63,474 bases of DNA from Gottfriedia endophytica (GCF_017814275.1 NZ_JAGIYQ010000020.1:1-63474); one strand, 5' to 3'. Shown: positions 37,025 through 46,386, counted from the first letter of the stretch. Program-made: numbers and translations. The notes: generated from the sequence alone by a model not told the origin.

Positions 37025-38566
37025 ATGATCAGAAAAGAAACAAAGTTAGTCCCTGTAATGATTGGTTTATTATTGGGGATATTTGTCGCATCATTAGATA
37101 ACACCATTGTTTCCACTGCAATGAGTACAATTGTTGGAGATTTAGGCGGACTTGATCAATTTGTTTGGGTAACTTCCGCCTATTTGGTTACTGAAATGGC
37201 AGGTATGCCTATTTTTGGTAAATTATCAGATATGTATGGTAGAAAACGCTTTTTCTTATTTGGTATCTTCATTTTTCTAATAGGCTCAGTTTTGTGCGGA
37301 ACAGCACAAACAATTGTTCAATTAAGCATTTATCGAGCAATCCAAGGAGTTGGTGGCAGCGCCCTAATGCCGATTGCCTTTACGATTATCTTTGACATTT
37401 TCCCTCCTGAAAAACGAGGGAAAATGGGTGGATTGTTTGGAGCAGTATTTGGTTTATCTAGCATTTTCGGTCCACTACTTGGAGCTTATATTACAGATTA
37501 TTTGGATTGGCGTTGGATATTTTATATAAATGTACCGTTAGGATTAATTGCACTTGCATTAATAGGCATTTATTATAAGGAGTCAACAAAACACGAAAAA
37601 CAAATAATCGATTGGTGGGGTGCTACAACACTGGTTGTTAGTGTTGTTTCGTTAATGTTTGCTTTAGAGCTTGGTGGGAATAAATATAAGTGGGATTCTA
37701 CTGTCATAATCGGTTTATTTTCTTCTTTTGTACTTTTCTTTATTGCCTTTCTCTTCTTTGAAACAAAAGCCAAAGACCCAATTATTTCGTTTAATATGTT
37801 TAAAAAACGTCTATTTGCTACTAGTAATCTAATTGGTTTGTTTTATGGTGGAACATTTATTGTAGCAACCATCTATATTCCTTTATTCATACAAGGTGTG
37901 CTAGGTGGAACTGCGACGAATTCGGGACTTGTCCTTTTACCAATGATGCTTGGTACTACCATTTCTGCCCCAATAGGTGGCCAACTGACGAGGAAAACTA
38001 GCTATCGTAATATCATGACTGGCTCGATCCTTATACTAGCCTTAGGAATCTTTCTACTAACAACTTTAACATCTGATACAAGTCGGCTCCTTATAACAAT
38101 CTATATGATTATCGTAGGGCTTGGTACGGGTGCTTCATTCTCAGTTCTTGGTATGGCAGCAATGCATCATTTTGACAATCATCAACGAGGTACAGCAAGC
38201 TCAACAAATGCATTTCTACGTTCATTAGGTATGACAGTAGGTATTACGGTATTTGGTGTTATTCAGCGAAACATTTTCACAGATCAACTAAAAGAAGCTT
38301 TCAAAGGTATAAGTTCGGCAGCCGGAAGCTTTATGAAAAGTGATCCACGTGCAATATTAGCACCAGAAAAACGAAAAATGATTCCGACACCTATATTAAA
38401 TAAAATTACTGATGCACTAGCTTACTCGATCTCACATACATTTATTTGGACACTCATTCCTGTGTTCATTGGTTTGTTTTGTATCTTGTTAATGGGTAAC
38501 GGTAAATTACAGATAATTAGAACAAATGATGAAAAACAAACTAATCTAAATCCGGATATAAACTAA
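37025..38566 (+). CDS. MFS multidrug efflux transporter (DHA2, 14 TM)
   Basis: This 513-residue protein of the EmrB/QacA family has about 14 helices. Motifs are LDNTIVSTAMSTI in helix 1 (motif D1), GKLSDMYGRKRFFLFG (motif A) and RAIQGVGGSALMPIA (motif B). A motif C-like GAVFGLSSIFGPLLGAYI is also present. It uses the proton gradient to export drugs or lipophilic compounds. The ATG at 37025 is eight bases from AAGGAG; a GTG overlapping that site is rejected. No regulator gene is adjacent. Confidence 0.92.
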   Translation: MIRKETKLVPVMIGLLLGIFVASLDNTIVSTAMSTIVGDLGGLDQFVWVTSAYLVTEMAGMPIFGKLSDMYGRKRFFLFGIFIFLIGSVLCGTAQTIVQLSIYRAIQGVGGSALMPIAFTIIFDIFPPEKRGKMGGLFGAVFGLSSIFGPLLGAYITDYLDWRWIFYINVPLGLIALALIGIYYKESTKHEKQIIDWWGATTLVVSVVSLMFALELGGNKYKWDSTVIIGLFSSFVLFFIAFLFFETKAKDPIISFNMFKKRLFATSNLIGLFYGGTFIVATIYIPLFIQGVLGGTATNSGLVLLPMMLGTTISAPIGGQLTRKTSYRNIMTGSILILALGIFLLTTLTSDTSRLLITIYMIIVGLGTGASFSVLGMAAMHHFDNHQRGTASSTNAFLRSLGMTVGITVFGVIQRNIFTDQLKEAFKGISSAAGSFMKSDPRAILAPEKRKMIPTPILNKITDALAYSISHTFIWTLIPVFIGLFCILLMGNGKLQIIRTNDEKQTNLNPDIN

Positions 38567-38567
38567 A

Positions 38568-38620
38568 TAAAAAACCAGCGAGTCATCAACTTAAATTGTT
38601 GATAACCCGTTGGTTTTTTG
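38568..38620. terminator. Bidirectional terminator between the MFS gene and thiY
   Basis: AAAAAACCAGCGAGTCATCAAC pairs imperfectly with GTTGATAACCCGTTGGTTTTTT around TTAAATT. Both flanks are A/T runs. Confidence 0.8.
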
Positions 38621-38636
38621 TATCTTCTATTTTCTT

Positions 38637-39644
38637 TTAAAGATTTTTAAATGCATCTGTCGATTTAACTTGTGTCTTGATTACTTTGTTATCATATAAC
38701 CATTTCGAAACATTCTCCCATGTAGCTGGATCTTGATAGCCGAATGGTTTATCTTTCGAATCCATTAGTGGTAAAAGAATTTGTAAACTCTTCGTTTCAA
38801 CTCCCTTGTCTAGTGGAGAGGATTTGTCTTCATGATTCATTAAAATGGACAGACCTTTATCTGGATGAGCTTGAACATAGTTTTGTCCCTCAGTTATTGC
38901 CTTCATAAACTTTTTAAACACTTCTGGTTTTTCTTTTAGACCATTCTCACTTGCCACTAGTACTAGCTCGTAATAATCTGGAACACCATACTTAGTAGGG
39001 CTTAATGTGCGCATTGGGTGCCCTTCTTTATCAAGCAACAACTTTTCATGATTAATATATCCACCAATTAGTGCATCTGTTTTTTTCGTTGCCATTGCAG
39101 GAATAAGATCCCAGCCTACATCGACCATTTTCGTCTTATTTGGATTTCCACCATCATTTTTCACCATCGTATTTATTATGGCTTCATCCAATGGTATAGA
39201 AGGATAACCAACTGTTTTTCCAGCTAAGTCTTTTGGAGACCGGATTGAACTATTGGTTGGAACCATTAACGTGTTTAATGGATGACGTACTAATGCTCCA
39301 AAAGATTGAACAGGTATATGTTCATCTCGCGCGATTAAAACTTCTGGTTGATAACTAATTGCAATGTCGACTTGATTTGCAGCAACCATTTTTAATGGAT
39401 CATTTGTATCAGCAGGCATTTTAATATCAACATCTAAACCTTGCTCTTTAAAATAACCTTTTTCCTGTGCTACATAAAGTAAAGAGTGCACTGCATTTGG
39501 ATACCAGTCTAACATTATACTAACCTTCTGCAGTTTCTTATTCGATGAATCTGCAGTAGTACTTCCTTGATTATTTTTACTTGCTCCACAACCACTTAAT
39601 AAAAGTAATGGTAGACATAAGATGAGATAAAACCATTTCTTCAT
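38637..39644 (-). CDS. thiY: Formylaminopyrimidine-binding lipoprotein ThiY
   Basis: This NMT1/THI5-type periplasmic-binding-fold lipoprotein delivers N-formyl aminopyrimidine, a thiamine breakdown product, to ThiXZ. The lipobox is LLSGCG (about 16-21). The mature part has SIMLDWYPNAVHSLLYVAQ and YFKEQGLDV, typical of pyrimidine-binding proteins. The start at 39644 is nine bases from AAAGGAAG; 13 upstream codons are not used in my reading. It is the last gene of the TPP-controlled operon. Confidence 0.92.
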   Translation of the reverse strand: MKKWFYLILCLPLLLLSGCGASKNNQGSTTADSSNKKLQKVSIMLDWYPNAVHSLLYVAQEKGYFKEQGLDVDIKMPADTNDPLKMVAANQVDIAISYQPEVLIARDEHIPVQSFGALVRHPLNTLMVPTNSSIRSPKDLAGKTVGYPSIPLDEAIINTMVKNDGGNPNKTKMVDVGWDLIPAMATKKTDALIGGYINHEKLLLDKEGHPMRTLSPTKYGVPDYYELVLVASENGLKEKPEVFKKFMKAITEGQNYVQAHPDKGLSILMNHEDKSSPLDKGVETKSLQILLPLMDSKDKPFGYQDPATWENVSKWLYDNKVIKTQVKSTDAFKNL

Positions 39645-39685
39645 TGATTTTTTCTTCCTTTCTATTTGCTTCATATACTTCATTT

Positions 39686-40453
39686 CTATCTAAATCTATT
39701 TTTTAATAACTTCTTCTCTAAAATAGCAATTAATAAAAATAACACGATTCCTAATAAGGATAATAGAAAAACCGCTGCAAATACCGCATCTGCTTGTAGG
39801 TTCCCTGACATCCTTCTACTAAAATAACCTAGACCTTCACTTGCTCCTAACCATTCCCCTATTGTCGCTCCCACAACACAATACACTACTGACATTTTCA
39901 AGCCCGATAAAATAACTGGCAATGCGGTTGGAAATTGAATTTTCTTGAATAGCTCCCATCGATTAGCTCCCATTGTTAAGAGCAAATCACGGTATTCATT
40001 TCCACCCAATTTCAGTCCATCATATGTACTGACGACAATCGGAAAAAATGCAGTTAAAATTGTAACAGCGATCTTACTCCAAATTGAATAACCAAACCAC
40101 ATAATAAAAATTGGTGAAATTGCAATTAAAGGGATCGTTTGTGAAATAATAAGAAACGGGTATAGTGCTTTTTCTAGTACCCTAGAAAAGTGCATACAAA
40201 TTCCAAGTGCGACTCCTCCTACAACAGATAGACAAAAACCAATGATGACTTCCTTCAAAGTAGCCGGTAAGTGAACTTCTAATAAAATCTGCCAGTTATC
40301 GATTAAGGAATGCACAATGGAAGATGGAGAAGGCAAGATAAAAGATGGAATAAATCCTTTACGAATGATCCATTCCCAAACACTTACAACTAGGACGACA
40401 ATCAATAAGAATAGGCCATAGTCGTCTGTCCATTTTTTCCATCTACCCTTCAT
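39686..40453 (-). CDS. thiX: ABC permease ThiX
   Basis: This 255-residue inner-membrane permease has about six helices and the permease-ATPase contact loop MGANRWELFKKIQFPTALP. It pairs with ThiZ and ThiY to import N-formyl-4-amino-5-aminomethyl-2-methylpyrimidine. Its start overlaps the thiZ end by 11 bases, so translation is coupled. Confidence 0.92.
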   Translation of the reverse strand: MKGRWKKWTDDYGLFLLIVVLVVSVWEWIIRKGFIPSFILPSPSSIVHSLIDNWQILLEVHLPATLKEVIIGFCLSVVGGVALGICMHFSRVLEKALYPFLIISQTIPLIAISPIFIMWFGYSIWSKIAVTILTAFFPIVVSTYDGLKLGGNEYRDLLLTMGANRWELFKKIQFPTALPVILSGLKMSVVYCVVGATIGEWLGASEGLGYFSRRMSGNLQADAVFAAVFLLSLLGIVLFLLIAILEKKLLKNRFR

Positions 40454-41210
40454 CGTGAATCAACCTTTCCAATTCTTTTCTCATTTCGATAAACTCTGAT
40501 TGATAAATAAAGTTAGAACTCCTTGGTCTAGGTAGGTTAATTTTCACTTCTTGAATGATTTGACTACTATCACTTGGGAGTAGATAAATCCTGTCACTTA
40601 ATAAAATTGCTTCTTCAAGATCATGAGTAATAAATAAAACTGTCTTTTGTAGTTCTCCCCACAATTCTAATAACCAACTATGCATTTTCCGTTTCGTCAT
40701 CGAATCAAGTGCACCAAATGGTTCATCTAGTAGTAACAGATCTCTCCCTGTCATCAGTGTTCGTAAAAATGCAACTCGTTGTCTCATCCCACCAGAGAGT
40801 TCATGAGGATATGCGTTCTCATACTCTGATAAACCAAAACGGGTTAGCCATTCTCTAATTTCCACCATTTTTTGCTTCTTATTTTCTTTAACAAGCTCGA
40901 TTGGTAACAAAATATTATCCATGACTGTTCGCCAAGGTAAAAGTAGATCCTTTTGTGGCATATAGCCTACTTTTCCTAATCTCTTGTCACATTGTTTACC
41001 ATTTATCTGTATTTGGCCCTCAATTGGTTCAAGTAAACCAGCAATTAACTTAAATAACGTACTCTTTCCTGAACCACTTGTTCCTATAACGGAAACAAAT
41101 TCTCCGGTTTTAATATCAATTGAAACTCTTGATAAGATTTGTTTAGAAGGGTCTTCATTTGAAAATGTATAGGATAGATCTTTTACAGATAGTATTGATG
41201 AATTATACAG
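40443..41210 (-). CDS. thiZ: ABC ATPase ThiZ
   Basis: This nucleotide-binding subunit of the NitT/TauT family has Walker A VIGTSGSGKSTLF, the signature LSGGMRQRVAFLR, Walker B LLLLDEPFGALD and FITHDLEEA. No ATG with a ribosome site exists. The frame is open from a TTG at 41255 that has no Shine-Dalgarno. GGAGG inside the tenA 3' end lies eight bases before a CTG at 41210, which I take as the start (an ATT at 41216 is also possible). The gene therefore begins inside or right at the tenA stop codon. Confidence 0.85.
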   Translation of the reverse strand: MYNSSILSVKDLSYTFSNEDPSKQILSRVSIDIKTGEFVSVIGTSGSGKSTLFKLIAGLLEPIEGQIQINGKQCDKRLGKVGYMPQKDLLLPWRTVMDNILLPIELVKENKKQKMVEIREWLTRFGLSEYENAYPHELSGGMRQRVAFLRTLMTGRDLLLLDEPFGALDSMTKRKMHSWLLELWGELQKTVLFITHDLEEAILLSDRIYLLPSDSSQIIQEVKINLPRPRSSNFIYQSEFIEMRKELERLIHDEG

Positions 41211-41874
41211 GCCAATCTCCTCCCTGATAAACCATATCCCAAAACATATATTCAAATCGTGATGTAGTAAGGAAATGTTCTTCTAACATTTGCAACTCTC
41301 GCTCTGACTTTTCTTCAGCTAAATTGTCTAACAAGTCGATTAACCACCCCGCTAATGAACCGAATTCATCTGAGGAGTACATTTTGATCCATTCCCCATA
41401 TAAAGGATGTTCAATCGAGTTTGGATAATTTTCTGCTAACATTTTACCAATTTCCCAATAACTCCACATACAAGGTAATAATGCAGAAATCAATTCCTCT
41501 AGAGAACCATTTTGAGCAACATTCAACATATAACGTGTATATGCTAGATTCATAGGAGTAGGTCTTGTGTCTTCTAATTGTTGATTTGTAATTCCAAATC
41601 TAGCAGCGTATTGTCTGTGCAACTCCATTTCTCCATGAAGGGTTTCATGCAGAAGTTTAGCAAAGGCAGCCATAGTCTCAAGGTCTCTTGCTTTGATTGT
41701 ACCTAGAGCAAACAGTTTGGAATAATCGATTAAGAAAACATAATCCTGCTTCATATAACGAATAAATGACTCTACAGGTAAATCACCATTTCCCATACCA
41801 ACAACAAATGGATGCTGGTGGGTTTGTTTCCAAATTTCATTTACTTTTTTGTAAAGAATTTGAGAATACTTCAT
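41203..41874 (-). CDS. tenA: Aminopyrimidine aminohydrolase TenA (thiaminase II)
   Basis: The 223-residue all-helical TenA fold hydrolyses 4-amino-5-aminomethyl-2-methylpyrimidine to HMP, the last step of base-degraded thiamine salvage. The catalytic Cys lies in ALLPCMWSYWEIG and the late Glu is at about 194-204. The start codon overlaps the ylmB stop by four bases (ATGA). Confidence 0.94.
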   Translation of the reverse strand: MKYSQILYKKVNEIWKQTHQHPFVVGMGNGDLPVESFIRYMKQDYVFLIDYSKLFALGTIKARDLETMAAFAKLLHETLHGEMELHRQYAARFGITNQQLEDTRPTPMNLAYTRYMLNVAQNGSLEELISALLPCMWSYWEIGKMLAENYPNSIEHPLYGEWIKMYSSDEFGSLAGWLIDLLDNLAEEKSERELQMLEEHFLTTSRFEYMFWDMVYQGGDWPV

Positions 41875-43169
41875 CGTTCTTCCCCCTTTTTCGTATTACA
41901 CCAGGTTGTGATAAATACAGCTAACACTTTCGTAAAATCTAGTAATTGACGAATTTCAACTTTTTCATCAACTGAATGAGCTTCCTCTAATTTTCCCGGA
42001 CCAAAAATGACCGTTGGAATACCAGCTCTCCCTAGCCATCCCGCATCAGTAACAGTTGGTGACATTCCAATCGTTGGTTTTTGATCCAAAAGTTGCTCAT
42101 ACGAATTTGATAAACAACTAGTTCCAGGATGGTAAGGATCGATTTCTAATGAAGGAAAAATTTCACCACGATCCTCTATCATTGATTTTCCTCCCCACTT
42201 AAATTGTGGTGGATTATCTCTTAACCATGGATCAGCAGCAGCTACATGATGAATGTGCTGTTCAATTTCTTTTATTACTTCTTCATAATCTTCATTTGGA
42301 TAAAAGTGAACAGTAATCCACAAAGCACACTGATCTGCAATAAAAGCGGCATGTCTTCCGCCCTCAATCACTGCAGGATTAATTGTATTTGAACCAGGCA
42401 CAAAACCTTCATAGCTCTTTGTTACAGCCCAGTGGCGTTCTAACTCTTGAAGACCTGCGATTACCTTCATCATTTTTTCAATCGCACTGGCTCCTTTTAT
42501 TCCGCCCCCTGCGTGAATCATTTTGCTACGAATGCCATCATGATACGTTTCTTTACTTTGTATCGTAATCCAACCGGTAATCACACCGCCTTGACCTTGA
42601 ATATGCAAGTCACTAGTATCTACTACAACGGCAAAGTCAGCTGAATAACCTTTCTCCGTACAATCAAGTGTTCCAGCTTCACCTACTTCTTCTCCAATGA
42701 CTGATTGAAATTGAAGATCTCCTTTAAGTGTAATTCCAAGATCTTTTAAAATTTTTATAGCCAATAATGAAGCAGCTATTCCACCCTTCATATCCGCAAC
42801 ACCACGGCCATATATATAAGAATCTTTGATATGTGTTGCAAATGGTGATGTCATCCATTCATCCTCATCGCCAACTTCCGCCACATCTACATGGCCATTT
42901 ACAATTAAGCTATTGTAATTCTCTGAAGAGTCCCCAGCTAAAATACCTACTACATTAGGATCTCCTGGATAAACATCCCACATATCCGTTTTAAATCCTA
43001 AGTCATCCAAATATCTACTTATTTCCTTTTGAATCTCGTATGTATTTCGTGCAGGTGGACTTACTGTCGGAAAGCCAACAAGGTCAGTTAACAAAATAAT
43101 TAATTCTTCTTTTCTTTCTTCAACTTCATTTGATATCCGTTCAATTAACTCCTCGTATCCTTCTTTCAT
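41871..43169 (-). CDS. ylmB: Formylaminopyrimidine deformylase YlmB (ArgE/DapE fold)
   Basis: This M20-family zinc amidohydrolase (432 aa) has metal-site segments NGHVDVAEVGDEDEW (His and Asp), GRGVADMKGG and GEEVGEAGT (Glu-Glu), plus a late His in GKLEEAHSVDEKV. By operon context it is YlmB, which deformylates N-formyl aminopyrimidine before TenA acts. Taken alone it could be called an acetylornithine deacetylase-like peptidase; the linkage to tenA-thiZXY and the TPP riboswitch decides. Confidence 0.9.
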   Translation of the reverse strand: MKEGYEELIERISNEVEERKEELIILLTDLVGFPTVSPPARNTYEIQKEISRYLDDLGFKTDMWDVYPGDPNVVGILAGDSSENYNSLIVNGHVDVAEVGDEDEWMTSPFATHIKDSYIYGRGVADMKGGIAASLLAIKILKDLGITLKGDLQFQSVIGEEVGEAGTLDCTEKGYSADFAVVVDTSDLHIQGQGGVITGWITIQSKETYHDGIRSKMIHAGGGIKGASAIEKMMKVIAGLQELERHWAVTKSYEGFVPGSNTINPAVIEGGRHAAFIADQCALWITVHFYPNEDYEEVIKEIEQHIHHVAAADPWLRDNPPQFKWGGKSMIEDRGEIFPSLEIDPYHPGTSCLSNSYEQLLDQKPTIGMSPTVTDAGWLGRAGIPTVIFGPGKLEEAHSVDEKVEIRQLLDFTKVLAVFITTWCNTKKGEER

Positions 43170-43205
43170 TTTCTCACTCCTATATGGCTAGTCGTGTTGC
43201 ATCAC

Positions 43206-43249
43206 TAAAAAACAAAAAACCCACTCACTTTCAGAGAAAGGAGTGGGTT
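43206..43249 (-). terminator. Intrinsic terminator of the TPP riboswitch
   Basis: On the minus strand AACCCACTCC and GAGTGGGTT form a stable stem followed by TTTTTTGTTTTTTAG. It lies between the riboswitch and ylmB, so control is probably by transcription termination. Confidence 0.88.
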
Positions 43250-43296
43250 ACAATCTATTGTCATTAAAATATACGCTGACAAAAAATAACCTTTAA

Positions 43297-43377
43297 ACTT
43301 CCCTCCGCTGGTACAATCCAGATCAGGTTCAGAGGGTTTAGAACAAAAGTTCAGTCTCAGCCATTGGCTCCCCTAGT
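43297..43377 (-). promoter_or_regulatory. TPP riboswitch (thi box)
   Basis: On the minus strand it has GGGGAGCC ... GGCTGAGA, then ACCCTCTGAACCTGATCTGG and GTACCAGCGGAGGGA, the conserved pyrimidine- and pyrophosphate-sensing parts of the thiamine pyrophosphate aptamer. It controls ylmB-tenA-thiZXY. When TPP is plentiful the downstream terminator should form. Confidence 0.97.
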
Positions 43378-43474
43378 TAAATGTTACTATTCAGTTAAAA
43401 ATCTATTTAAACTATAGCATACTATTAAAATATGTAAAGCCATTGATTAAAGAAGCATTGTATCATTAAAAAAT

Positions 43475-43690
43475 ATGCTTTTTTCATATACACTGTTGCT
43501 ATTTAGAATGCGTCAGTTGATTACAACTCCAGGATGCTCCCTTTCCGCGTGGCGTGAGCTAGCCTCCTCGGCAAGCCTGCGGGGTCTCAGCCTTCCCGCT
43601 ATTTCCACAGGAGTCTCGCATCTTCCATTGTTATCAACTTCTGTCTTTAAAATTAAAAATCTCAAAAGGCACGATCTTTTAGCAAAGAGC
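43475..43690 (+). repeat. Family R repeat, copy R10 (subtype B, shortened loop)
   Basis: Ends ATGCTTTTTTCATATACACTG and GATCTTTTAGCAAAGAGC. The loop is reduced to GCCTCCTCGGCAAGCCTGCG, missing about 12 bases against other copies, but the flanking arms remain. The stretch 43691-44104 after it is AT-rich with nothing else recognisable. Confidence 0.85.
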
Positions 43691-44104
43691 AAAAAAATAA
43701 ATGACATTTTATTGAATATCTTTTGCGAAAATCTATTTAGAAAAAATTACGAGAATATTTCGTTGTTTAATAACTATAAACTACGAATTTATTACTAAAA
43801 TTTTTTATTAAATTTGTGTAAATTTTGAACTATTTCTTAAATCCAATGTAAGCATTTAGAATGATGGTTGCTATAATAGTCCTTTCAATTTATATTATGT
43901 ATATACTCATGTAAACTATTCTTCAATTGCTTACTTTAAAATAAGCAGTATTTTAAAGAATTTACTAGTTAATCGAGAATAAATATCTTTACTTCTCACA
44001 CTATAAATAAGAAAAGTAATGTATAATTCATTAGGTCAAACTCTTCCTTAAAAATTTTCTAGTTACATAATTTATAGTTGCCTTTTAGTTTTAAAAAGAA
44101 TTAT

Positions 44105-44228
44105 TGTCTAGTTCCGCAGACTAGCTTCTCAGTCGATTCACAATAACCAGATGAAGTGAAAATCGCACTTCATCTGGTTATTGCTCCAACGCCTTTCGAA
44201 GCTAATCAAGTCTGCTCCACTTTTCGAT
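44105..44228 (-). repeat. Family T structured repeat, solo copy
   Basis: This copy has a perfect 18-bp inner hairpin (44141-44158 with 44166-44183) and outer arms GCAGACT / AGTCTGC (44116, 44209) and TAGCTTC / GAAGCTA (44122, 44198). The fixed box GGCGTTGGAGCAATA is seen on the minus strand. The arm sequences are unlike those of the array at 17.8 kb, but the architecture and unpaired boxes are the same. It ends 20 bases before the ribosome site of the K+ importer gene. Confidence 0.88.
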
Positions 44229-44262
44229 TTTAGTTAGTTTTTTTTATTAAGGAGTGCATTTC

Positions 44263-46083
44263 ATGAATATGATTAAAAGAATGTTGATTGGACGCCCACT
44301 TAAATCCACTCAACTAGGTGAACAAAAACTAAATGTCTTCAAGGCATTAGCAATCCTTTCTTCGGATGCTTTGTCCTCAGTTGCATATGGTACTGAACAA
44401 ATTTTGATTGTTCTAGCTACATTAAGCGCAGCAGCTTTTTGGTACTCAATTCCAATTGCAATTGGAATCCTTGTATTATTAACAGCTCTAATTCTCTCAT
44501 ACAGGCAAATCATTTTTGCTTATCCACAAGGTGGAGGAGCCTATATGGTTTCGAGACAAAATCTTGGTAAAACAACTGGATTAGTAGCAGGTGGATCTTT
44601 ACTTGTCGACTATATTTTAACAGTTGCAGTTAGTGTGACGGCTGGAACTGATGCTATTATCTCTGCTTTTCCTTTCTTACATGGTTATCGTGTATCAATT
44701 TCAGTTGTTTTAATTATTGTCATAATGCTATTAAATTTACGAGGGCTTAATGAGTCAGCTACAATTTTAGCTTATCCGATTTATTTATTCGTCATTGCAT
44801 TATTAATGCTATCTGTTGTAGGATTATATAAAATTTTTACTGGTCAAATATCACCAACCTTACATACACCTCTTGGAACACCAGTAACGGGAATTTCTCT
44901 CTTTTTATTACTTAAAGCATTTTCTTCAGGTTGCTCGGCCTTAACAGGTGTAGAAGCAATTTCAAATGCAATTCCAAGTTTTAAGGAACCAGCACCAAAA
45001 AATGCAGCAAAGACAATTATATTAATGGGGCTATTATTAGGTATTTTATTTACAGGTATTACTTTTTTAGCTTTCTATTATGGAATTGGTCCTAAGCCTA
45101 CTGATACAGTTGTGTCTCAAATTGCTTCTCAAACATTTGGAAGAAACGTGATTTATTACTTTATTCAAGGAATTACTGCTATCATGTTAGTATTAGCAGC
45201 TAATACTGGTTTCTCAGCTTTTCCATTATTAGCCTATAATTTAGCGAAAGATAAATACATTCCAAGAATGTTTACTAACCGAGGAGATCGTTTAGGATAT
45301 TCAAATGGGATAATGGCTTTAGCAGTTGGTTCAATTATTTTAGTTATTGCTTTTAAAGGAAATACTACTTCATTAATTCCATTATACGCAGTAGGTGTGT
45401 TCATTCCATTTACATTGTCACAAACGGGAATGATTATTAAGTGGCTTCGAGAAAAACCAAAAGGATGGTTTACAAAACTACTTGCCAACTTACTTGGTAC
45501 ACTTATTACATTTAGTGTATTAGTCATTTTCTTTGTCACTAAATTTGATCATGTATGGCCAATATTAATTTTCTTACCAATTATTGTTTTTATTTTTACT
45601 CGAATAGAAAAACATTATCAAGCAGTAGGCGAACAATTACGTGTTGATTCTGCTTTTACTGACAGTAAAATTGAAGGGAATGTCGTTGTTATCCCCGTAG
45701 CAGGAATCACAACTGTTGTCGAAAACTCGATTAAATATGCAAAATCAATAACAGATGAAGTCATTGCAGTTTATATCTCTTTTGATCCAGAAGATGAGAA
45801 AATATTCAAAGAGAAGTGGAACAAGTGGAATCCAGATGTACGACTAGTAACAATACGTTCATCATATCGAAGTGTCATTGTGCCTTTATGTAAATTTATT
45901 GATACAGTTGAAAGAAAAGCAGAAGAAAGTAATTTCCAAATGACTGTATTGATTCCTCAGTTTATAACGAAAAAGAATTGGCATAATATCCTTCATAATC
46001 AATCTAGCTTAATTATTCGAACTTACTTACTATATAAAAAGGATGTCATTGTTACGACACTACCTTATCATTTTAGAAAATAG
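44263..46083 (+). CDS. kimA: KimA-type potassium importer (APC superfamily)
   Basis: This 606-residue membrane protein has about 12 helices and a cytosolic C-terminal domain (about 460-606). The opening RMLIGRPLKSTQLGEQKL and KALAILSSDALSSVAYGTEQ are nearly those of B. subtilis KimA (YdaO), a high-affinity K+/H+ symporter inhibited by c-di-AMP. A general amino acid permease is the alternative. The ATG at 44263 follows AAGGAG. B. subtilis kimA has a c-di-AMP riboswitch, but none is visible here. Confidence 0.88.
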   Translation: MNMIKRMLIGRPLKSTQLGEQKLNVFKALAILSSDALSSVAYGTEQILIVLATLSAAAFWYSIPIAIGILVLLTALILSYRQIIFAYPQGGGAYMVSRQNLGKTTGLVAGGSLLVDYILTVAVSVTAGTDAIISAFPFLHGYRVSISVVLIIVIMLLNLRGLNESATILAYPIYLFVIALLMLSVVGLYKIFTGQISPTLHTPLGTPVTGISLFLLLKAFSSGCSALTGVEAISNAIPSFKEPAPKNAAKTIILMGLLLGILFTGITFLAFYYGIGPKPTDTVVSQIASQTFGRNVIYYFIQGITAIMLVLAANTGFSAFPLLAYNLAKDKYIPRMFTNRGDRLGYSNGIMALAVGSIILVIAFKGNTTSLIPLYAVGVFIPFTLSQTGMIIKWLREKPKGWFTKLLANLLGTLITFSVLVIFFVTKFDHVWPILIFLPIIVFIFTRIEKHYQAVGEQLRVDSAFTDSKIEGNVVVIPVAGITTVVENSIKYAKSITDEVIAVYISFDPEDEKIFKEKWNKWNPDVRLVTIRSSYRSVIVPLCKFIDTVERKAEESNFQMTVLIPQFITKKNWHNILHNQSSLIIRTYLLYKKDVIVTTLPYHFRK

Positions 46084-46122
46084 TAACAAATCAAAACATC
46101 ACGATATAGATCAATCAACCTG

Positions 46123-46157
46123 CAAGCATACATCAAAATGGCTTGCAGGTTTTTTTA
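46123..46157 (+). terminator. Terminator after kimA
   Basis: AACCTGCAAGC / GCTTGCAGGTT with a T7 tail, 40 bases past the stop. Confidence 0.85.
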
Positions 46158-46171
46158 GTAAAAAAAATAAA

Positions 46172-46386
46172 CTAAAAGATTGTTGTTTTTAGGTTTTGTA
46201 AATAAAAAGACAGAAGTTGATTGGAGCGGAAGGGTGAAGGGCTTCTGTGGGAGATGCGCGAAGGCTGAGACCCCACAGGAGCGTATGCGACGAGGAGGCT
46301 CAGCTCACGCCCCTAGGAAAGCGAGCATCCCTACGTTCCAATCAACTTACACATACTGAAATAGCATCAATGTTTACGAGAATATC
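46172..46386 (-). repeat. Family R repeat, copy R11 (subtype B, reversed)
   Basis: It starts CTAAAAGATTGTTGTTTTTA and ends AGCATCAATGTTTACGAGAA, with a subtype B core (GAAGGCTGAGACC ... GAGGCTCAGCTCACGCCC) and arms AGTTGATT / AATCAACT. It ends 14 bases before the ribosome site of the following gene. Confidence 0.88.

Noticed and set aside
43691-44262. c-di-AMP (ydaO-type) riboswitch upstream of kimA
   Set aside because: None of its conserved GC-rich segments is present; the only structured piece is the T element.
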